In this document: piece after piece, positions 11,911-23,970 of the stretch
Position numbering within the stretch: the stretch's first letter is position 1
Layout: each line of letters begins with the position of its first letter
DNA from: Zychaea mexicana
Taxonomy: Eukaryota > Mucoromycota > Mucoromycetes > Mucorales > Lichtheimiaceae
DNA length: 64,000 nt
Direction: 5' to 3'
NCBI RefSeq assembly: GCF_025766255.1
Contig: NW_026516765.1
Coordinates: 1 to 64,000, forward strand
Translations under genes and position numbers: made by a program
The notes under the pieces: model-generated
What the model saw: only the letters and a program-made list of their open reading frames with translations
What the model was told of the DNA's origin: nothing
Database searches by the model: none

Positions 11911-13555
11911 ATGAATTTCGCTTCAACGCTCAACGCTACTACAGCAACACCTCCGTACGAACAACAACAGCAGCAGCACCATCATCATCCTCATCATCCT
12001 CATCAACATCAAGCACGCACTCAGCATGATTACAAATCAACACATCCAAGCGCCTTTCATCCCGTCTCAATGCCTTCACCGCCCGAGCTCTTGCACGACA
12101 GCGATGAGGACGAAGAAGACTCCATGGGATCGGCCACGCCTTCCTTGGCACACTTGGCGGATCTGCCACTACCCATGCCAAGAAAGAGCATTCCCCATCG
12201 CTCCCCGCCAGCTGTCAAGGATGCCATCCAAGCAAGTGCGCTCGATAAGAGTGTAGTGTTCCAACTCGATGTCAGATCACATCCGTTCTTTCCTGCAGCG
12301 CCTCAACAACAACAACAACAAGTAGTGCAGCAGTCGCATGATCACACGCCGGCAAAATGCCCCGAATGCAATCTCACAAATTGCTGTGGCATGGCATGCA
12401 CTTCACGAGTCATATGCGGTGAATCTTTATTGACGGCTTTGCGCAAGCGCGTGGTCCAGGCACGTTCGTCAAATCAACACAACCATCATCATCATCTGCA
12501 CCGACGTCGTCGGATGCCAATGCAACGTTCTCGAACAACCATAAGAAAGACAACGCACATCAACATACCCAAGCCAGCCGGATCACGGTTACTTTATCGT
12601 AGTGCTGCAGATCAAGATGAAGATGATATGAGCTATAATGACGATGACGGAGAAGAATTCGATGAAGAAGAAGATCATGATGATCAGCATCACCCAATAC
12701 AAGAACCAGAACAAGTACCATTACAACACACTGTTCAACAAGAGCAATCTGTTCGACAGATTCGACATCATCGACCTTGGATCGAAGACGAAGAAGAAGA
12801 AGAACGCCAAGTAGTACATCATCATCAGCAACAACAAGAAGACAGCAGTAAATCTATGCCTTCTCAACAACCACCTCGTAAGCGATCAAGACATGAAACG
12901 CCGTCATCGTCAACAACAGCTGCGGCTGCACAGCATCAAAAACAACAACAACAGCAGCAACAGCAGCAGCACCCGACGCAACAAACACATCACCACGCAT
13001 CCTCAGGTCGTCCATCACGCGTCAAGGGCCCCTGCCAGGCCTGCCAGGAGTCTTCTGACGGGTGTATGCGCAAGGCATTCAATTGGCCCTTCCCAACCAG
13101 TTCGATTTACAATGACAAGGGTAAAAAGTTTGTTTACCTCTGCAACAAGTGTGGTCTAAGGTAACAACATTGTCCCCAAGACAGAAAGAGAAACAACAAC
13201 AACAACAACAAATAAGCAGGGCGTTTCAAACTAACAACACTCACTCCTTTTTAGATATAACAAGAGTGGTGGATGTGTCTGTCGCCATTGTCGATGGGTG
13301 TTCTGCAAAGAGGAGAAACGCAAGGCGATGCAGCATATCGAGCAGATGATCCGTTCACGTCCTGACGGCAAGGTCGATCCAGACGAAGACATTGAGAACT
13401 TTGTATGCACACCCAAATACTGGACCTGCGGTCGACCGTGGAAGGTAGGTTGGGTCTTGCAAAACATCGGCTCGACGATGCCTGCAGACGAAGACGATGA
13501 CGATATGCACACTGCATCATCACCGTCCCTATCTTCCTCGCCCTCGATGGACTAA
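11911..13555 (+). CDS. Putative transcriptional regulator with extended GATA-like zinc finger
   Basis: Two exons, 11911-13160 and 13255-13555, give 516 aa. The ATG at 11911 follows an A-rich leader; the frame is open further upstream but without another ATG. The first 370 residues are low-complexity (Q, H, acidic, S/T), with an early Cys cluster CPECNLTNCCGMAC. The C-terminal part has C-X2-C-X32-C-X2-C ending CNKCGLRYNKSGG, very like the second half of a GATA finger (CNACGLRYKKSG) but with a loop far longer than the usual 17-20. It is followed by CVCRHCRWVFCKEEKRK and a conserved-looking WTCGRPWKVGWVLQNI segment. The intron splits the finger at GLR/Y. DNA binding is inferred; I do not recognise a named orthologue. 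Confidence 0.8.
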
Positions 13556-16274
13556 GCCCTCGATCTGTCTCTCTCTCTCTCTCTCTCTTTCTCTTCTCTG
13601 GGTCCTCTCCTTTCCTCTACGCTACACATCAACAACACGACTCATACACATACGCAACATCATCATTTTATTATTCTACTCATCATCTCTCTCCCCTTTT
13701 TGCATTTATGCCAAACTCTTGCTGCTTGTATTTCCACCTTCTTATGGTTTCCTTTCTACTGTTCTCCCTGCTTTTTTTCTCTCTCTCTTCTTTGTGTGTC
13801 CATATATGAAACAATCTCACCCCGTCTCGATTTCTTTCTTTTACTCTATATAAAAAAAGAAAAACAATGTACATAATTCTTATTAAACGAAAAAAACAAA
13901 ATAACGCTGCCTTGTTGTTGTTGTTGGATGATATCTTCTCGCATCCGGGGGAGACTTGATCCCACGTACTGTTCTACCAGTCTGTCGGATAAAAAAAAAC
14001 CAATGAGCACGAACCATGTGCCTTCTTTGATTTGTCACAATCAAGTTCGTTCGTCTTGAGAGAGTTCCCTCTTTTGTGTGGCTCTTCTAAATCATGAATC
14101 GTCTTCAAGTAAAAATTCCGGCCCGGCTCGGCCCGCGCCCTTTATTTCTTTATTCGCTGGTTACTGCCTCCCCCCACAAAATCACTGTGCTACCAATTAT
14201 CACTTGCCAAGAAATCAAAATTCTCCCCGTCTTCTTTACTTGGCTTTCTCAGATCAGAAAGAAAAACGTAATACACACGCACACACCACTACAGCACTGC
14301 AACAACAGCTATTATTATAGTCGGCTCTCATGCATCGATATCTATTTTTCTGTTGCTACTGTTGTTGTTATGGTAGCACTGCTTCTCGTTTGTTCTCATG
14401 ACGTTTTCCGAACAAACCTCGCTTTCGGCGTCAACCACCGATCATCATTCCATACCGGCTACGACTGTTATCCCCAAAACACAACACTTGCTTGTTGTTA
14501 CCATAGAGAACAAACACATCCTTGTTTCTAATAAAGACAAAAAGAATGTCGAGAAACTTGATTTGTTGTTTAGGAGAAACGGTAACGTGCTTAGCAATTC
14601 CTTGACCATGTTAACCTCGTATGATCCGCCCGGCGCCCTGACCGTGATTCACTTTTGGATTATATTTTGGCGTGACACCGCAATATGTTTGCTCAACGTT
14701 AGTATTACTGTTGTTGTTGGTTGTAGTTCTTATTGATTTCGGGGCTATCGCCGCCGCTATTTACCGCCGGAGGCCGTGACAGTAATAAATGCGTCTTTCT
14801 TTAGATCAAACACCTCTCTCAGCTTGATACTTGATTGCCTTTACTCACAACATACCTATGATTTGACACTTTTGCATATTGCTCCCAACCTGTTTATCTG
14901 GCGCACAAAGGTACTTATTTTAGATCATGATTCAAACATGAGAGACCGAGAGGGGCCCGGGGGGGGGGAATGAGCCGCTTTTTTTTTTAGCTCCACATGA
15001 TTGATATATATTAATATGTCACCGATAAGCCAGCTTTTTGTCGAAATATGCACAGCCGGGTAGTAGGCATGCACGTCGCCCCGAGAACACAGCCCTTGAC
15101 AGGACGGTATTTTGGTTTAGCGTGCACAGATGGCATGGTTACATAAAGCTCGTTCTCGCCAAGGCATACTGAACGACTGAAAAATTGCGGGGAACTATAA
15201 ATAACAAAATGCATGATTAAATTGGTATGTTATTAGTAGCACACTATATATGTCTATGCTTTCTTGATACAAGTCTTCTATTGCTGATTCCCAAGGAATT
15301 GTATTTCGCTCACTACAAGACACAAACGCACAAGTGCTTCACGCTCATTGTAAATCGTTTTCTCCTCAGCCAATATGTGATGTATAGTCTATCAACAGTA
15401 CTATTATCACGTAAGAAATCATAATAATGTTTCACCTTCCGGATCAAAAGATAAAAAAAACCATCCATATTAACTTACAAGCGACTGTGAACAACCTTAC
15501 ATGTAAAAGGATACGCTTGGAAAGTTAATCTCCGCGCATGCATACCGTATCCATTGTCTTTGTATTCATTTGTTGCTAACAAAATTTTGACGTCTTGCAT
15601 TTCACCAGTGTGGATCCACTGTGATGATGAGTTAATGTAAGTTTACGGACACGATATGCTGCTCAACGACGGGTCAAAGCTCTTTCCGACAAAGGACGTT
15701 TCTGTCGTCGTTGCTGTTGTTGATTTTGTTCCTGAAGGTACTGCTGTTGCTGCTGTCATTGTACTCAATAAGTAAAGATGGTATGAAAATCGAGATAAGA
15801 ACTAATACTGGTACTACCAGAACAAGTAGAAAAGTCGTACGAAATGTCCGTTTTTGTGATACTCGGGGGATCTTTCATCGAGAGGCAATTAATACGGCTC
15901 TTGTCCTTCCAATGCCAAATTATAATTATTGGTGCATCCCCTTTTGTCCCCATTCAGCAAAGAGCCAATTTGATGCTCATGGTGAGAATGAGCTCATACA
16001 ATTACTCTATCATTTTTCCACGCACCGCCATTACAACACAGAGCACGTCGTACGTGTAGTAAAATAGAACATCATCATTTACAAAATTCATAAAGTTGAA
16101 TTTATTCACATAAAATTATGGAGAAGACTAAATTTTACAACAACAAATTTAAACCTGCGTGGTGTGGGGGGGGGGGGAAGAAGGATGCGCGAGGATGTGT
16201 GAGAGTGTATATTTATATGTAAGAAAGATGGTGGGGTGTGTTGGGGATGAGAAGAAGGGAAAAAAAAGACGTGA
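13556..16274. other. Intergenic region, 2.7 kb, no recognised gene
   Basis: It begins with the CT-rich 3' UTR of the zinc-finger gene ((CT)n near 13567-13589). Several frames stay open for 60-145 codons but none resembles a protein family, and composition is of simple-repeat type (poly-G 14960-14968, poly-G 16167-16178). The end overlaps the 3' UTR of the START-domain gene on the minus strand. Confidence 0.4.
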
Positions 16275-17580
16275 TTAAGCCTTGTTGATCTTGACAGTGA
16301 CAAGACCCTGGAGACCGCTGACAACAACGTACTTTCTGCCAGGAGCGTCAGCATCCACGATTTCGTGGGAAGCAGTGCCATCAAGAGTCACCTTGACACC
16401 GTTAGGGAACATTTGACCCGAGATGAGCCACTTGACCTGGTTATCACCTTCCTTGCCTTCGACCTGAGCGACGAATTCGCGCTTGGCATGGTCAAAGGAC
16501 TCTTTCTTGTAAGTGACGTTGTCGGCAGTCAAGGTAGCTGGAGGGAATCCATAGCTCGAGACATAGTTGGCGACCTTACCAGCACACAAGGGAACCTGCA
16601 ATTGAATGCTTTTCAAGAAAGACGAGGGAATGGAACCAGCCATGTCGACCTAGTAGGAATTACCAAGCAACAAAACAGTCGTCAGCAGTTGATTATAGGT
16701 GGAACAATGTCTATTTTTCATGTGAAGTTTAATTACCTGAGTGATGTAAGTGATACCAATGCCGCCATCGGTCTTGAAAACCTTCCAGCCCTATAAGATT
16801 ACAAAGTTAGCTGGTATTCTTACACAGGTACTACATACTATTAAATAGTACATTGAGAAGCACATGAGCTAAATCTAATTACCGAAATGATAAGGTTACC
16901 CCGGACACAGCCAGAGACTGGAGGAACGGCAGGGTCCTCAACCGAGGACATGGATACGTAGCATTCGTCGTCATCGAAATCACGCAAAGCAACACCAGTA
17001 AAATCGCGAGGGCTAAAAGGAAGAAAGGTTCGGTTACCTTAGTTACGAATTAACCAGCCTTCCCTAGTAACAACACCATTTACTTACCTGACGGGCCAGG
17101 GTGCCTTAAGCTTTACCCAGAAGATAGATTCCAAATGGGTAAACATTTCCTTGACTTCACTCGAATCGAACTTTTCGTCCCCTAAGAGAGAGAGAGAATT
17201 GACAGATGTGCCATACGTTACAAAAGTTAGGGAGACATGTTTTTTGACGACACTTCAATAAACATCCATTGGGGTAAAGTGGAAATAGAAACAAAAGCAA
17301 AACAAACAAAACGAACAAATAACTGCTTACAGATTTTACGGCAACCAGGCTGTGTGGCAACAGTAGCCACTTCGCGAGGAGTGTACTTGTCGCCGGTCTT
17401 GAGGACAGTGTCGCCACGCACAATGCTAATGGGACCACCCGTGCTCTTGGTGTAAAGCTTGACACCTTCCTTTTCTTGCGAGAAGTTCCAGCCATCCAAA
17501 TTGGCAGCCAATTCCTTAAAGGAGGCAAGGGCCTTGCGGGAAGCTTCAGCATGACGGTTGGATGATTCAATGACGACCAT
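16275..17580 (-). CDS. START-domain lipid-binding/transfer protein
   Basis: Minus-strand gene of 300 aa. Exons in transcript order are 17580-17331, 17181-17088, 17012-16883, 16790-16737 and 16649-16275, all in phase. The N-terminal half reads as a START domain: DGWNFSQEKEGVKLYTKS, then KIWDEKFDSSEVKEM, WPVSPRDFTGVALRDFDDD, CVRGNLIIS, and GWKVFKTDGGIGITYITQ before the C-terminal helix. That is the StAR-related order that forms a closed hydrophobic pocket for a sterol or phospholipid. A second, Ig-like C-terminal part (about 16280-16530) follows. No signal peptide or membrane helix is seen, so a cytosolic lipid carrier is inferred. The ligand cannot be read from sequence. A TATATAAG lies about 70 bp upstream. 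Confidence 0.85.
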
Positions 17581-17646
17581 GTTTGTTTGTTGAGAAGAAG
17601 GAGAAGAGTGTGGGGACAACATTGACACAGGCTCAAAGGCACCTGA

Positions 17647-17654
17647 CTTATATA
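17647..17654 (-). promoter_or_regulatory. TATA box of START-domain gene
   Basis: On the minus strand TATATAAG is found 67-74 bp before the ATG at 17580, a typical position for a short leader. Confidence 0.5.
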
Positions 17655-18269
17655 GAGAGTTCAAATGTTTAAAAAATACGTGTGTAACCACAGCTGTCTT
17701 GTGAAACACCCATGTGAAAGACCTTATTTCATCTACCGCTTATTCACCATCATATGACGCAGATACCACCTTCCTTGAAAACCACTTTGCTCAGCTCTCG
17801 AAAAATTGTCTCGAGTGATATGAGCGAGTCACTGAGTGGTACTGGCCTACCGGATTGTTATATCGTTGTAATTTATTCTGCATTTACAGCATATCTCCAT
17901 TTCTTGCACTGTAAGTCTCATCCGACACTTCAAAATTACATTCTATGTCACTTGTATGCGTCTGGTTCTTCAACGTATGTACTTACATGAATTTTCCTTG
18001 ACGACCTATGCCATGCACTTGAACACGTTGTGTCGCCATGGAAACTGCACATTAGTTAATTTTCTTTTATCGCTATAGAAGACATAGCGAAACGACCCTT
18101 TCACCACCGGCTTTCAGCTCCAGCCCACCTGGTGTCGAATGGCCAGATGAGAAGCGTCAAAAAGATTTAATTTATTTTGTCGCTTTAAAGTGATCTGCGG
18201 AAATAAAGGTTCACATGTATATGGCTTTATATACCCTGCATGCTACGTTTAAGAACAAAACGACTCTAT

Positions 18270-18830
18270 CTACGTTCTGATAGTGTCATACATAGGATAG
18301 GGAAAAACGGCAAAAATGTGTATTGTCCAAAAAGCATCTACATCAATGCAAGTTCGCCCATTATTAATTCCATCAATTCGTCTATATGGTCTTGATCTCT
18401 TTTCTACTTTCTGCTGATGGCTATTATACATTCTTTTGAGATTCGCTAAAACCGAATCCGATCCAGCAGTATCATCCTTCTTGTCGCGTGGGGCTGCTGC
18501 AATACCAGGATTGTAAGAGCCTTGAGATGATGTCGATGGTTCTTGTTGTGCTTCATCCATTGTATCTTTTTTGGATGTCTGTTTGAAAATATCATGCAAC
18601 CAAAATGATCCTTTCTTTGTATCGATCAAAGATTTTTCGTTCAAGCTAGAATAAAGCTCCAACTGGGTGGTCGGTGCTGCGAAATGACTGGCTTTATGCT
18701 TTTGTGCCTTGTGTTTTTTGACGCTAGACCTGCGCTTCCTGCCATCAATGTTGTCCCGTCGGTTATAGTATATGTGCTGGCGTCTTGGCTTTGGCTCATC
18801 TATCGGTTCAAAGATATATTATTAAGAAGA
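18270..18830 (-). CDS. Hypothetical protein, 3' part (unknown)
   Basis: A minus-strand frame stays open from about 18800 to the stop at 18270. It starts just after a plausible acceptor (gatag) and reads DEPKPRRQHIYYNRRDN, then a Lys/Arg/His-rich stretch, FWLHDIFKQTSKKD, a Ser/Asp-rich linker and LKRMYNSHQQKVEKRSRPYRRIDG. An upstream exon ending in ggtaagt near 18932 is possible. I do not recognise a family. The position at the edge of the mobile-element island and the lack of an obvious start make a transposon-derived or decayed gene plausible. Confidence 0.3.
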
Positions 18831-20044
18831 AACATATTAACATGAATGATCATTGAAAACGAAAATTACTGGCTCAGTTGTCTCCATCATCTGATAGCAT
18901 TCCAGACCCTTGCAAAAACTAGACTTACCACCCGTGCTCTGCCTTTTTTTTGGAAGCACAAAAAATCGTGATATTTACTGCAACAACGCGTCCGTCGGAA
19001 ACTCCATAACTCAAAGAATTAGTATCATGCGTTCATTGTTACAACCGGCGATAAATGATAGTTAAAGCACTGCCACGCCGTGATATGGTATTCATCACGC
19101 CGCATGAGTGATGTTTGTCACGGGTGTCCCCAGTTGATAAATGCCACACACGCAGAGTAAGTGGGATAACTGTTTTATCGTACGCGTTGTCACTATGAAT
19201 CCTCACGCATCTTACAGTCTTTCTACTATATCAGTAACCAAACAACAGTTGTTTCTGATGTTGTTGCTGCATTATCAAACCAAAATATGAATGCTACATA
19301 CTGTTGATTTATATGTATTTAATTGAAGAAAAGCTATTGCAACTCTTGCTTCTTGCCCAACCTAGGCTGATAATTAATTTATTGCCACTCATTTTACTTA
19401 AGAAAACTCCTCTTCGCGTACGATAAATCAGTTCGACACTTGCTGTGTACATAGTCAGGCTCGGTCGGTTCACGATTCCGAAACATGTATGCTATGACTG
19501 TTATCTAGCAGCCGATGTATGGTCGCGAGAAGAAACGGCAAGGTGCAATATATCAAATCAATTTACACCACATGGCTGATCTACGAGGCACACCCACGGA
19601 CTGATAAATTCTTGTCATAGCATGTATTAATGAAGTCACAAGCGTTGCATAATCTCGTTCATACTTTTACGCACAACGCTCTCATCATTTGTCTCTTTCT
19701 TTTTCTTACGCAAACATCATCATTATGGGACTTCTGGTACGGTGACGTTAATAACTCAACTCTTAGCAAACGTTTGTGTATCTAACACATCGTAATATGA
19801 ATCATACTTAGGGCTTCCATCCGCTCGCTAAGCGGCTTGATTGTTTCCAAACAGTCGATGATGCTTTTAATCTCCTTATCGAAAAGGGGATAACGCGAGT
19901 TTTTATCGACTTTGCATGCGTCTTTTTTCGAAGACTTGCGACAACATGCGCCCGATATTTTGCACATTTTGCACTTAAAAAGTATGTTTTTACGGGTGTT
20001 ATACAATGTATATTGTAGTTTTCTTACCACTTCAAATCACTGTA

Positions 20045-22024
20045 GACCATCCCACAGAAGAAGAAACAAATGACATGTTTATTCGTATTACTCTTGGCAT
20101 CATTGAAAAGGCGAGTAAATTGGCAAACAATCAAATCCAAGTAGTATTTGTCATGGACGGCGACACCTTTCCACTGTAAGCGAGAACGCATGCCCAGCGC
20201 GATGAATATAGCAAGAGCCTTTTCGAAAAGCGAAGGAAGCATTTATCCGTCCTTCTGAGGGTGTCTACAGCAGCAAGTACAGGAGAGCTGCGAGAGAATG
20301 GGTTCGCTTTTCTGCCGATATTAAACAAGGAATCATATGTGTAAGTATCAAGTATTAACCAGAGTAAAAATCATAGATTTAAGTAGCTTACCTTTTTTTA
20401 ATTTATCAAACAGGTTCTCCAGATGGCTGGTGCAGAAGAGTATAGTCGAAACAGCACACGATTGTTTATATACCATCAAGCAATGTATGAAGCCAACGGC
20501 GCAGTTGTCGCACTTGCCAATGCCTTTTCCCGCAAATCAAGTTGCGATATTCTCACCTGACAGTGATCTCTTTGCTTATAGCGGTTGCCTTGATACATTG
20601 CACATCATGAAGATTGACTGGGGAACACTCAGGGTAGAAAAAATGGCAACTAAGACGCATGTACTAGGGATCCGTATCAGAACCGTAGAACCGGAACCGA
20701 ACCGAACCGTAGAACCGGAACCGAACCGAACCGAAACCGAGAAAATACGGTTCGGTTCCTATCAAGAACCGAACTGGAACCGAACCGGTTCTGTATACTT
20801 AGAACCGAAGAACCGAGAGGCAGAAGATTGCAATCAGCGATTTTGGTAATTAGTATAAAGTAGGCTATAATGGAAGTTACGAACAATGTTATTCCGAAAA
20901 GACCACGAAGTAATGTATTTGCAAGCCATACTTTATTGAAAAACTTAACAAAACCTGCAAAAGCAGAAGGGAGGGAAAAATAGTAAAGAAGAGAAGGGAA
21001 AAAACACTTCTTCTGATGGCAGCTTGCTTTCTACGCCCATGACGCACATCATTACTTGTTCCTCTACTTTGCTACCCACAATGCATTTTCCTCCATGACG
21101 TACTACTTTACTAGATTTATCATGGCTTCTCGATCAGTTTTATCAAGTTTGTGCATTCCGTTTGAGATTGCGCATTCTGGGGCTCATAACAGAACTATCT
21201 TACCCATTCACCCTTTGCCTTTTATGAGACACTATACACTATACACATGTAGAGACACAGCAGCTGTATGTACTGCCGGTTGTGGTTCAATTCCTCCAAT
21301 GTTACGATAACATATTGTACTAGTAATACTAAGTCGCTCTAAGTAAGTACTATAAGCTCCACTTTTTTCGTAAAAACTGTGCTTTAATCTTTTAACCATG
21401 CAATGACCCACATCGTATAAGAATGTTTACATTCTGTTTCTCTTATTTATTTTGAGATCGCTGTTCAATGTACAATAATAAACTATTCTTTTTTACTGCA
21501 GTATTCAAGTATACCGCGACATTTGAACACACACATCAGCTTTTATGTAAAGATACCGAATCTTGCCTTTTTTATATACATAATGGGTTTGGTTCTTCGG
21601 TTCTATGGTTCTCGTCGGTTCTAGTCAGTTCGGTTCTTGCTTTAGACGGCTCAGTTCGGTTCCCTTCAAGAACCGAACTGAACCGAACTATGTGGATCCG
21701 TAGCATGTACTACAAAACCTACAACTCTGTAATGAAGATGAAGATAATATGGATATATTGGAGCGCCATCTTGATGTGTTGGCTGCCTTAGGAGGCAATG
21801 ATTACTTCATGCATCTGAGTGGTATATGCTTTGGTGTTATGCATTCTACTTTGATCAGAATTATCGATGACAAAGGACCAAATTCTCTCAGAACGAGGCC
21901 AGATAAGATGTTTGAGAATCTGCTTGATCTGTTTACTGTACCTTTCTTCATTAGACAAGAAATGTGTCTTGCCCTAAAAAACCTACCAATAAGGTTGAAT
22001 TATACTTTACTATACATATTTTAA
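20045..22024 (+). pseudogene. XPG/FEN1-like nuclease relic, interrupted by a hAT-type element
   Basis: The plus strand carries the landmarks of the FEN1/XPG nuclease fold in order. An XPG-N strand with metal-binding Asp residues (VVFVMDGDTFPL) lies at about 20140-20175. A Lys/Arg-rich segment follows. The XPG-I site PDSDLFAYSGC lies at about 20557-20590, and a helix-hairpin-type segment VLAALGGNDYFMHL at about 21776-21815. A TAA follows FPL in frame, and the part between the two active-site blocks needs several frame changes, so it is decayed. A 1,038-bp insertion (20665-21702) splits the gene. After removing it and one copy of the 8-bp duplication, the frame continues from DWGTLRVEKMATKTHV into the downstream half without shift. 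PIN/XPG genes of this kind are known in fungi; the exact subfamily is uncertain. Confidence 0.6.
20665..21702. mobile_element. Non-autonomous hAT-type DNA transposon (MITE-like), 1,038 bp
   Basis: The ends are short inverted repeats: TAGGGATCC at the left, and TACGGATCC when the right end is read on the other strand. The 8-bp GCATGTAC is present immediately before (20657-20664) and after (21703-21710). Eight-base target duplication and TAG-type ends are hallmarks of hAT elements. Both subterminal regions are packed with GAACCGAACC/GGTTCGGTTC repeats in opposite orientation (20684-20815 and 21592-21690), as in known hAT subterminal transposase-binding arrays. The interior has no transposase-like frame, so it would depend on a transposase supplied elsewhere. 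Confidence 0.85.
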
Positions 22025-23790
22025 AATCCAAAAAAATAAATTAAAAAAAGTTTATTTAAGTTTATTTATTATATACTCAAATTTTAAAAATTGAAATATA
22101 AATTAAATAATAAAGATGTCAAATAGAGAGTATATAAAGAACTCACCTGTTGAAAGAAAAAAAAAGAAAATATTCAAAAATAAACATAAAATAGATATAA
22201 ATGAAAATATTAATGAAAATAATAATAAAAATAAAATATGAAAGTATTGATGAAAATCATAAAATCAATAATAAAGATATGATAGATTATAAAGAAGAAT
22301 ATTTTAAAGTAAAAGCATAAAATTTAAAAGAATATTTATAAAATATTTATTTACGAAAATAAAAAAATTTAAATATATGAATAAACAAGATCATCTTTTA
22401 ATAAAATATAGAAAATTAGAAAATAAAATAATAAAAATAAAAATAAAAAACAAGAAGTAAAGATGATTTGATAGAAACATTTGATGAAAATCTTAAAAAT
22501 ATAAAGATAAAATCTTCTTTTTATTCTTATCCTTTTAAAAGGTTTTTACATAAAATATTGAATATTGATGAACTTGATAATATAACAAAATTGTTATCTT
22601 CAAATAATAATTAAAAAAACATATGATTTTTAAACTTAGGTTATTTGCACCCTATATGTATCATAAACTATAATTTAACCACCAATTCTGCTCCCAGAAC
22701 AACATACAGGACCAAAACCAAATCAGTTGGAATTTGAAGAACGTATAGGAGAATAAACAATATATATAAATTTTACAGTAAACTGTAAATTTATAATATT
22801 TTATTATTTGTCTAAATCTCATTATCTAGCCCCACACGTTTCGAAAGCAAGTTTCTCAACCACCCCTATTTTATATTTATGAAATCTTTATGTTCATAAA
22901 GATTACAAAAATATTTGATGATTACAAATTACAATAAGGGTTGAGAATCTTATAGTGTTTGAGAAATTAATTTTTTTTTAAAAATTAATTTCATCACTTA
23001 TTATAATTACTTTAAAGTTATATTACCTATAGTTTTTTATATATTTATAATTTCACTAAAAGCATAATACTAAGAGTTACCCTCCATACCAGAAAATAGT
23101 GCTCTTTTTGTCCCCTACAGCCAGCAGCACCTCCTCGTAACCCCTATGTACCCTAGGGACAACCTCCATTTCTTAGCAGTCTTTATACCTTCATTCCAAA
23201 CATGCGTTGCATGATATCAGATCAAACTAACCTGAAAAAACTGATAACCTTCCCAAACGCCCCAAAAAAATGAAGCCTAAATTAAGAAGAATCATAATGC
23301 GAAGAACGGGCAGCAGCTAGGGCAAGGCGTTCGAGGTAGTGGACAATTTAGCAGCATCAGTGACAAACCTGTAAACACATGAAGAGCAAACTGCATATCA
23401 GAAAAGCCACACAGTCACCACTTGGTCGATGGGTCTGTATTCATCACTGTTATCGGGGGTTAATCCTTAAGCGTAATTCTTTAAAAGGTTTTATTAATTA
23501 AAGAAATATCATTATTTAAACATGTTTAGAAAAAATAAAAAATTCGATTATAATTTTTTTATTTTTGAAACTTTTAACTTTTTTTTTTTAATCTTTAAAA
23601 GGTTTAGGTTTTGTATAAACCTTTTTAAACCTTTAAAAGTGTTATATCTTTTTATAATTAATTTAAAACAGGCTAGGAGGTACGACGATGCCCAGTATAC
23701 TTAAAAATCAACGAAGTTAGATTTTTATTTGAATGCTTGACAGTATAAAGAATAATAAATAAATTTGTAATTTACTACATAATTCATTAT
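22025..23790. other. AT-rich island with decayed frames
   Basis: Extremely AT-rich DNA, mainly 22020-22640, 22740-23080 and 23460-23780, contrasts with the balanced composition of flanking genes. In 22110-22620 short frames rich in Lys, Asn, Ile and Glu follow one another with single-frame breaks, ending in a segment like SSFYSYPFKRFLHKILNIDEL. This looks like a decayed AT-rich gene. CCTTTTAAAAGG-like palindromes recur. A more GC-balanced stretch near 23090-23450 has no recognised gene. Origin is unknown. Confidence 0.45.
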
Positions 23791-23794
23791 TATG

Positions 23795-23970
23795 ATTTAA
23801 TACTCATCTGCTGCCATTCGTCGCAAGCAAGGAGAGCCAAGAGAACCAGTCCAGTTGCAACGTCAAGCAGAAATGGAAGCAAGGCTCATGGGTGCCCAAG
23901 ATGTGCGGAACCAAGTGCGGTCCTGGCTAGTGCAGCAGCGAAAGAACCTTTGCAAGAATCCTGTTGACAC
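23795..23970 (+). pseudogene. Possible coding fragment next to the GGTAATA element
   Basis: A GC-balanced segment in an AT-rich setting stays open in one plus frame as a Gln/Arg/Glu-rich, helix-like stretch (RRKQGEPREPVQLQRQAEM...). It ends where the left terminal repeat of the next element begins. It may be an exon cut by that insertion. Family unknown. Confidence 0.2.

Noticed and set aside
13921..13990. Possible tRNA-like fold near gggggagacttgatccc
   Set aside because: No matching acceptor stem or consensus T-loop could be paired on either strand.
14078..14736. Overlapping plus-strand frames as a possible gene
   Set aside because: Two frames overlap, neither shows domain resemblance or convincing splice structure.
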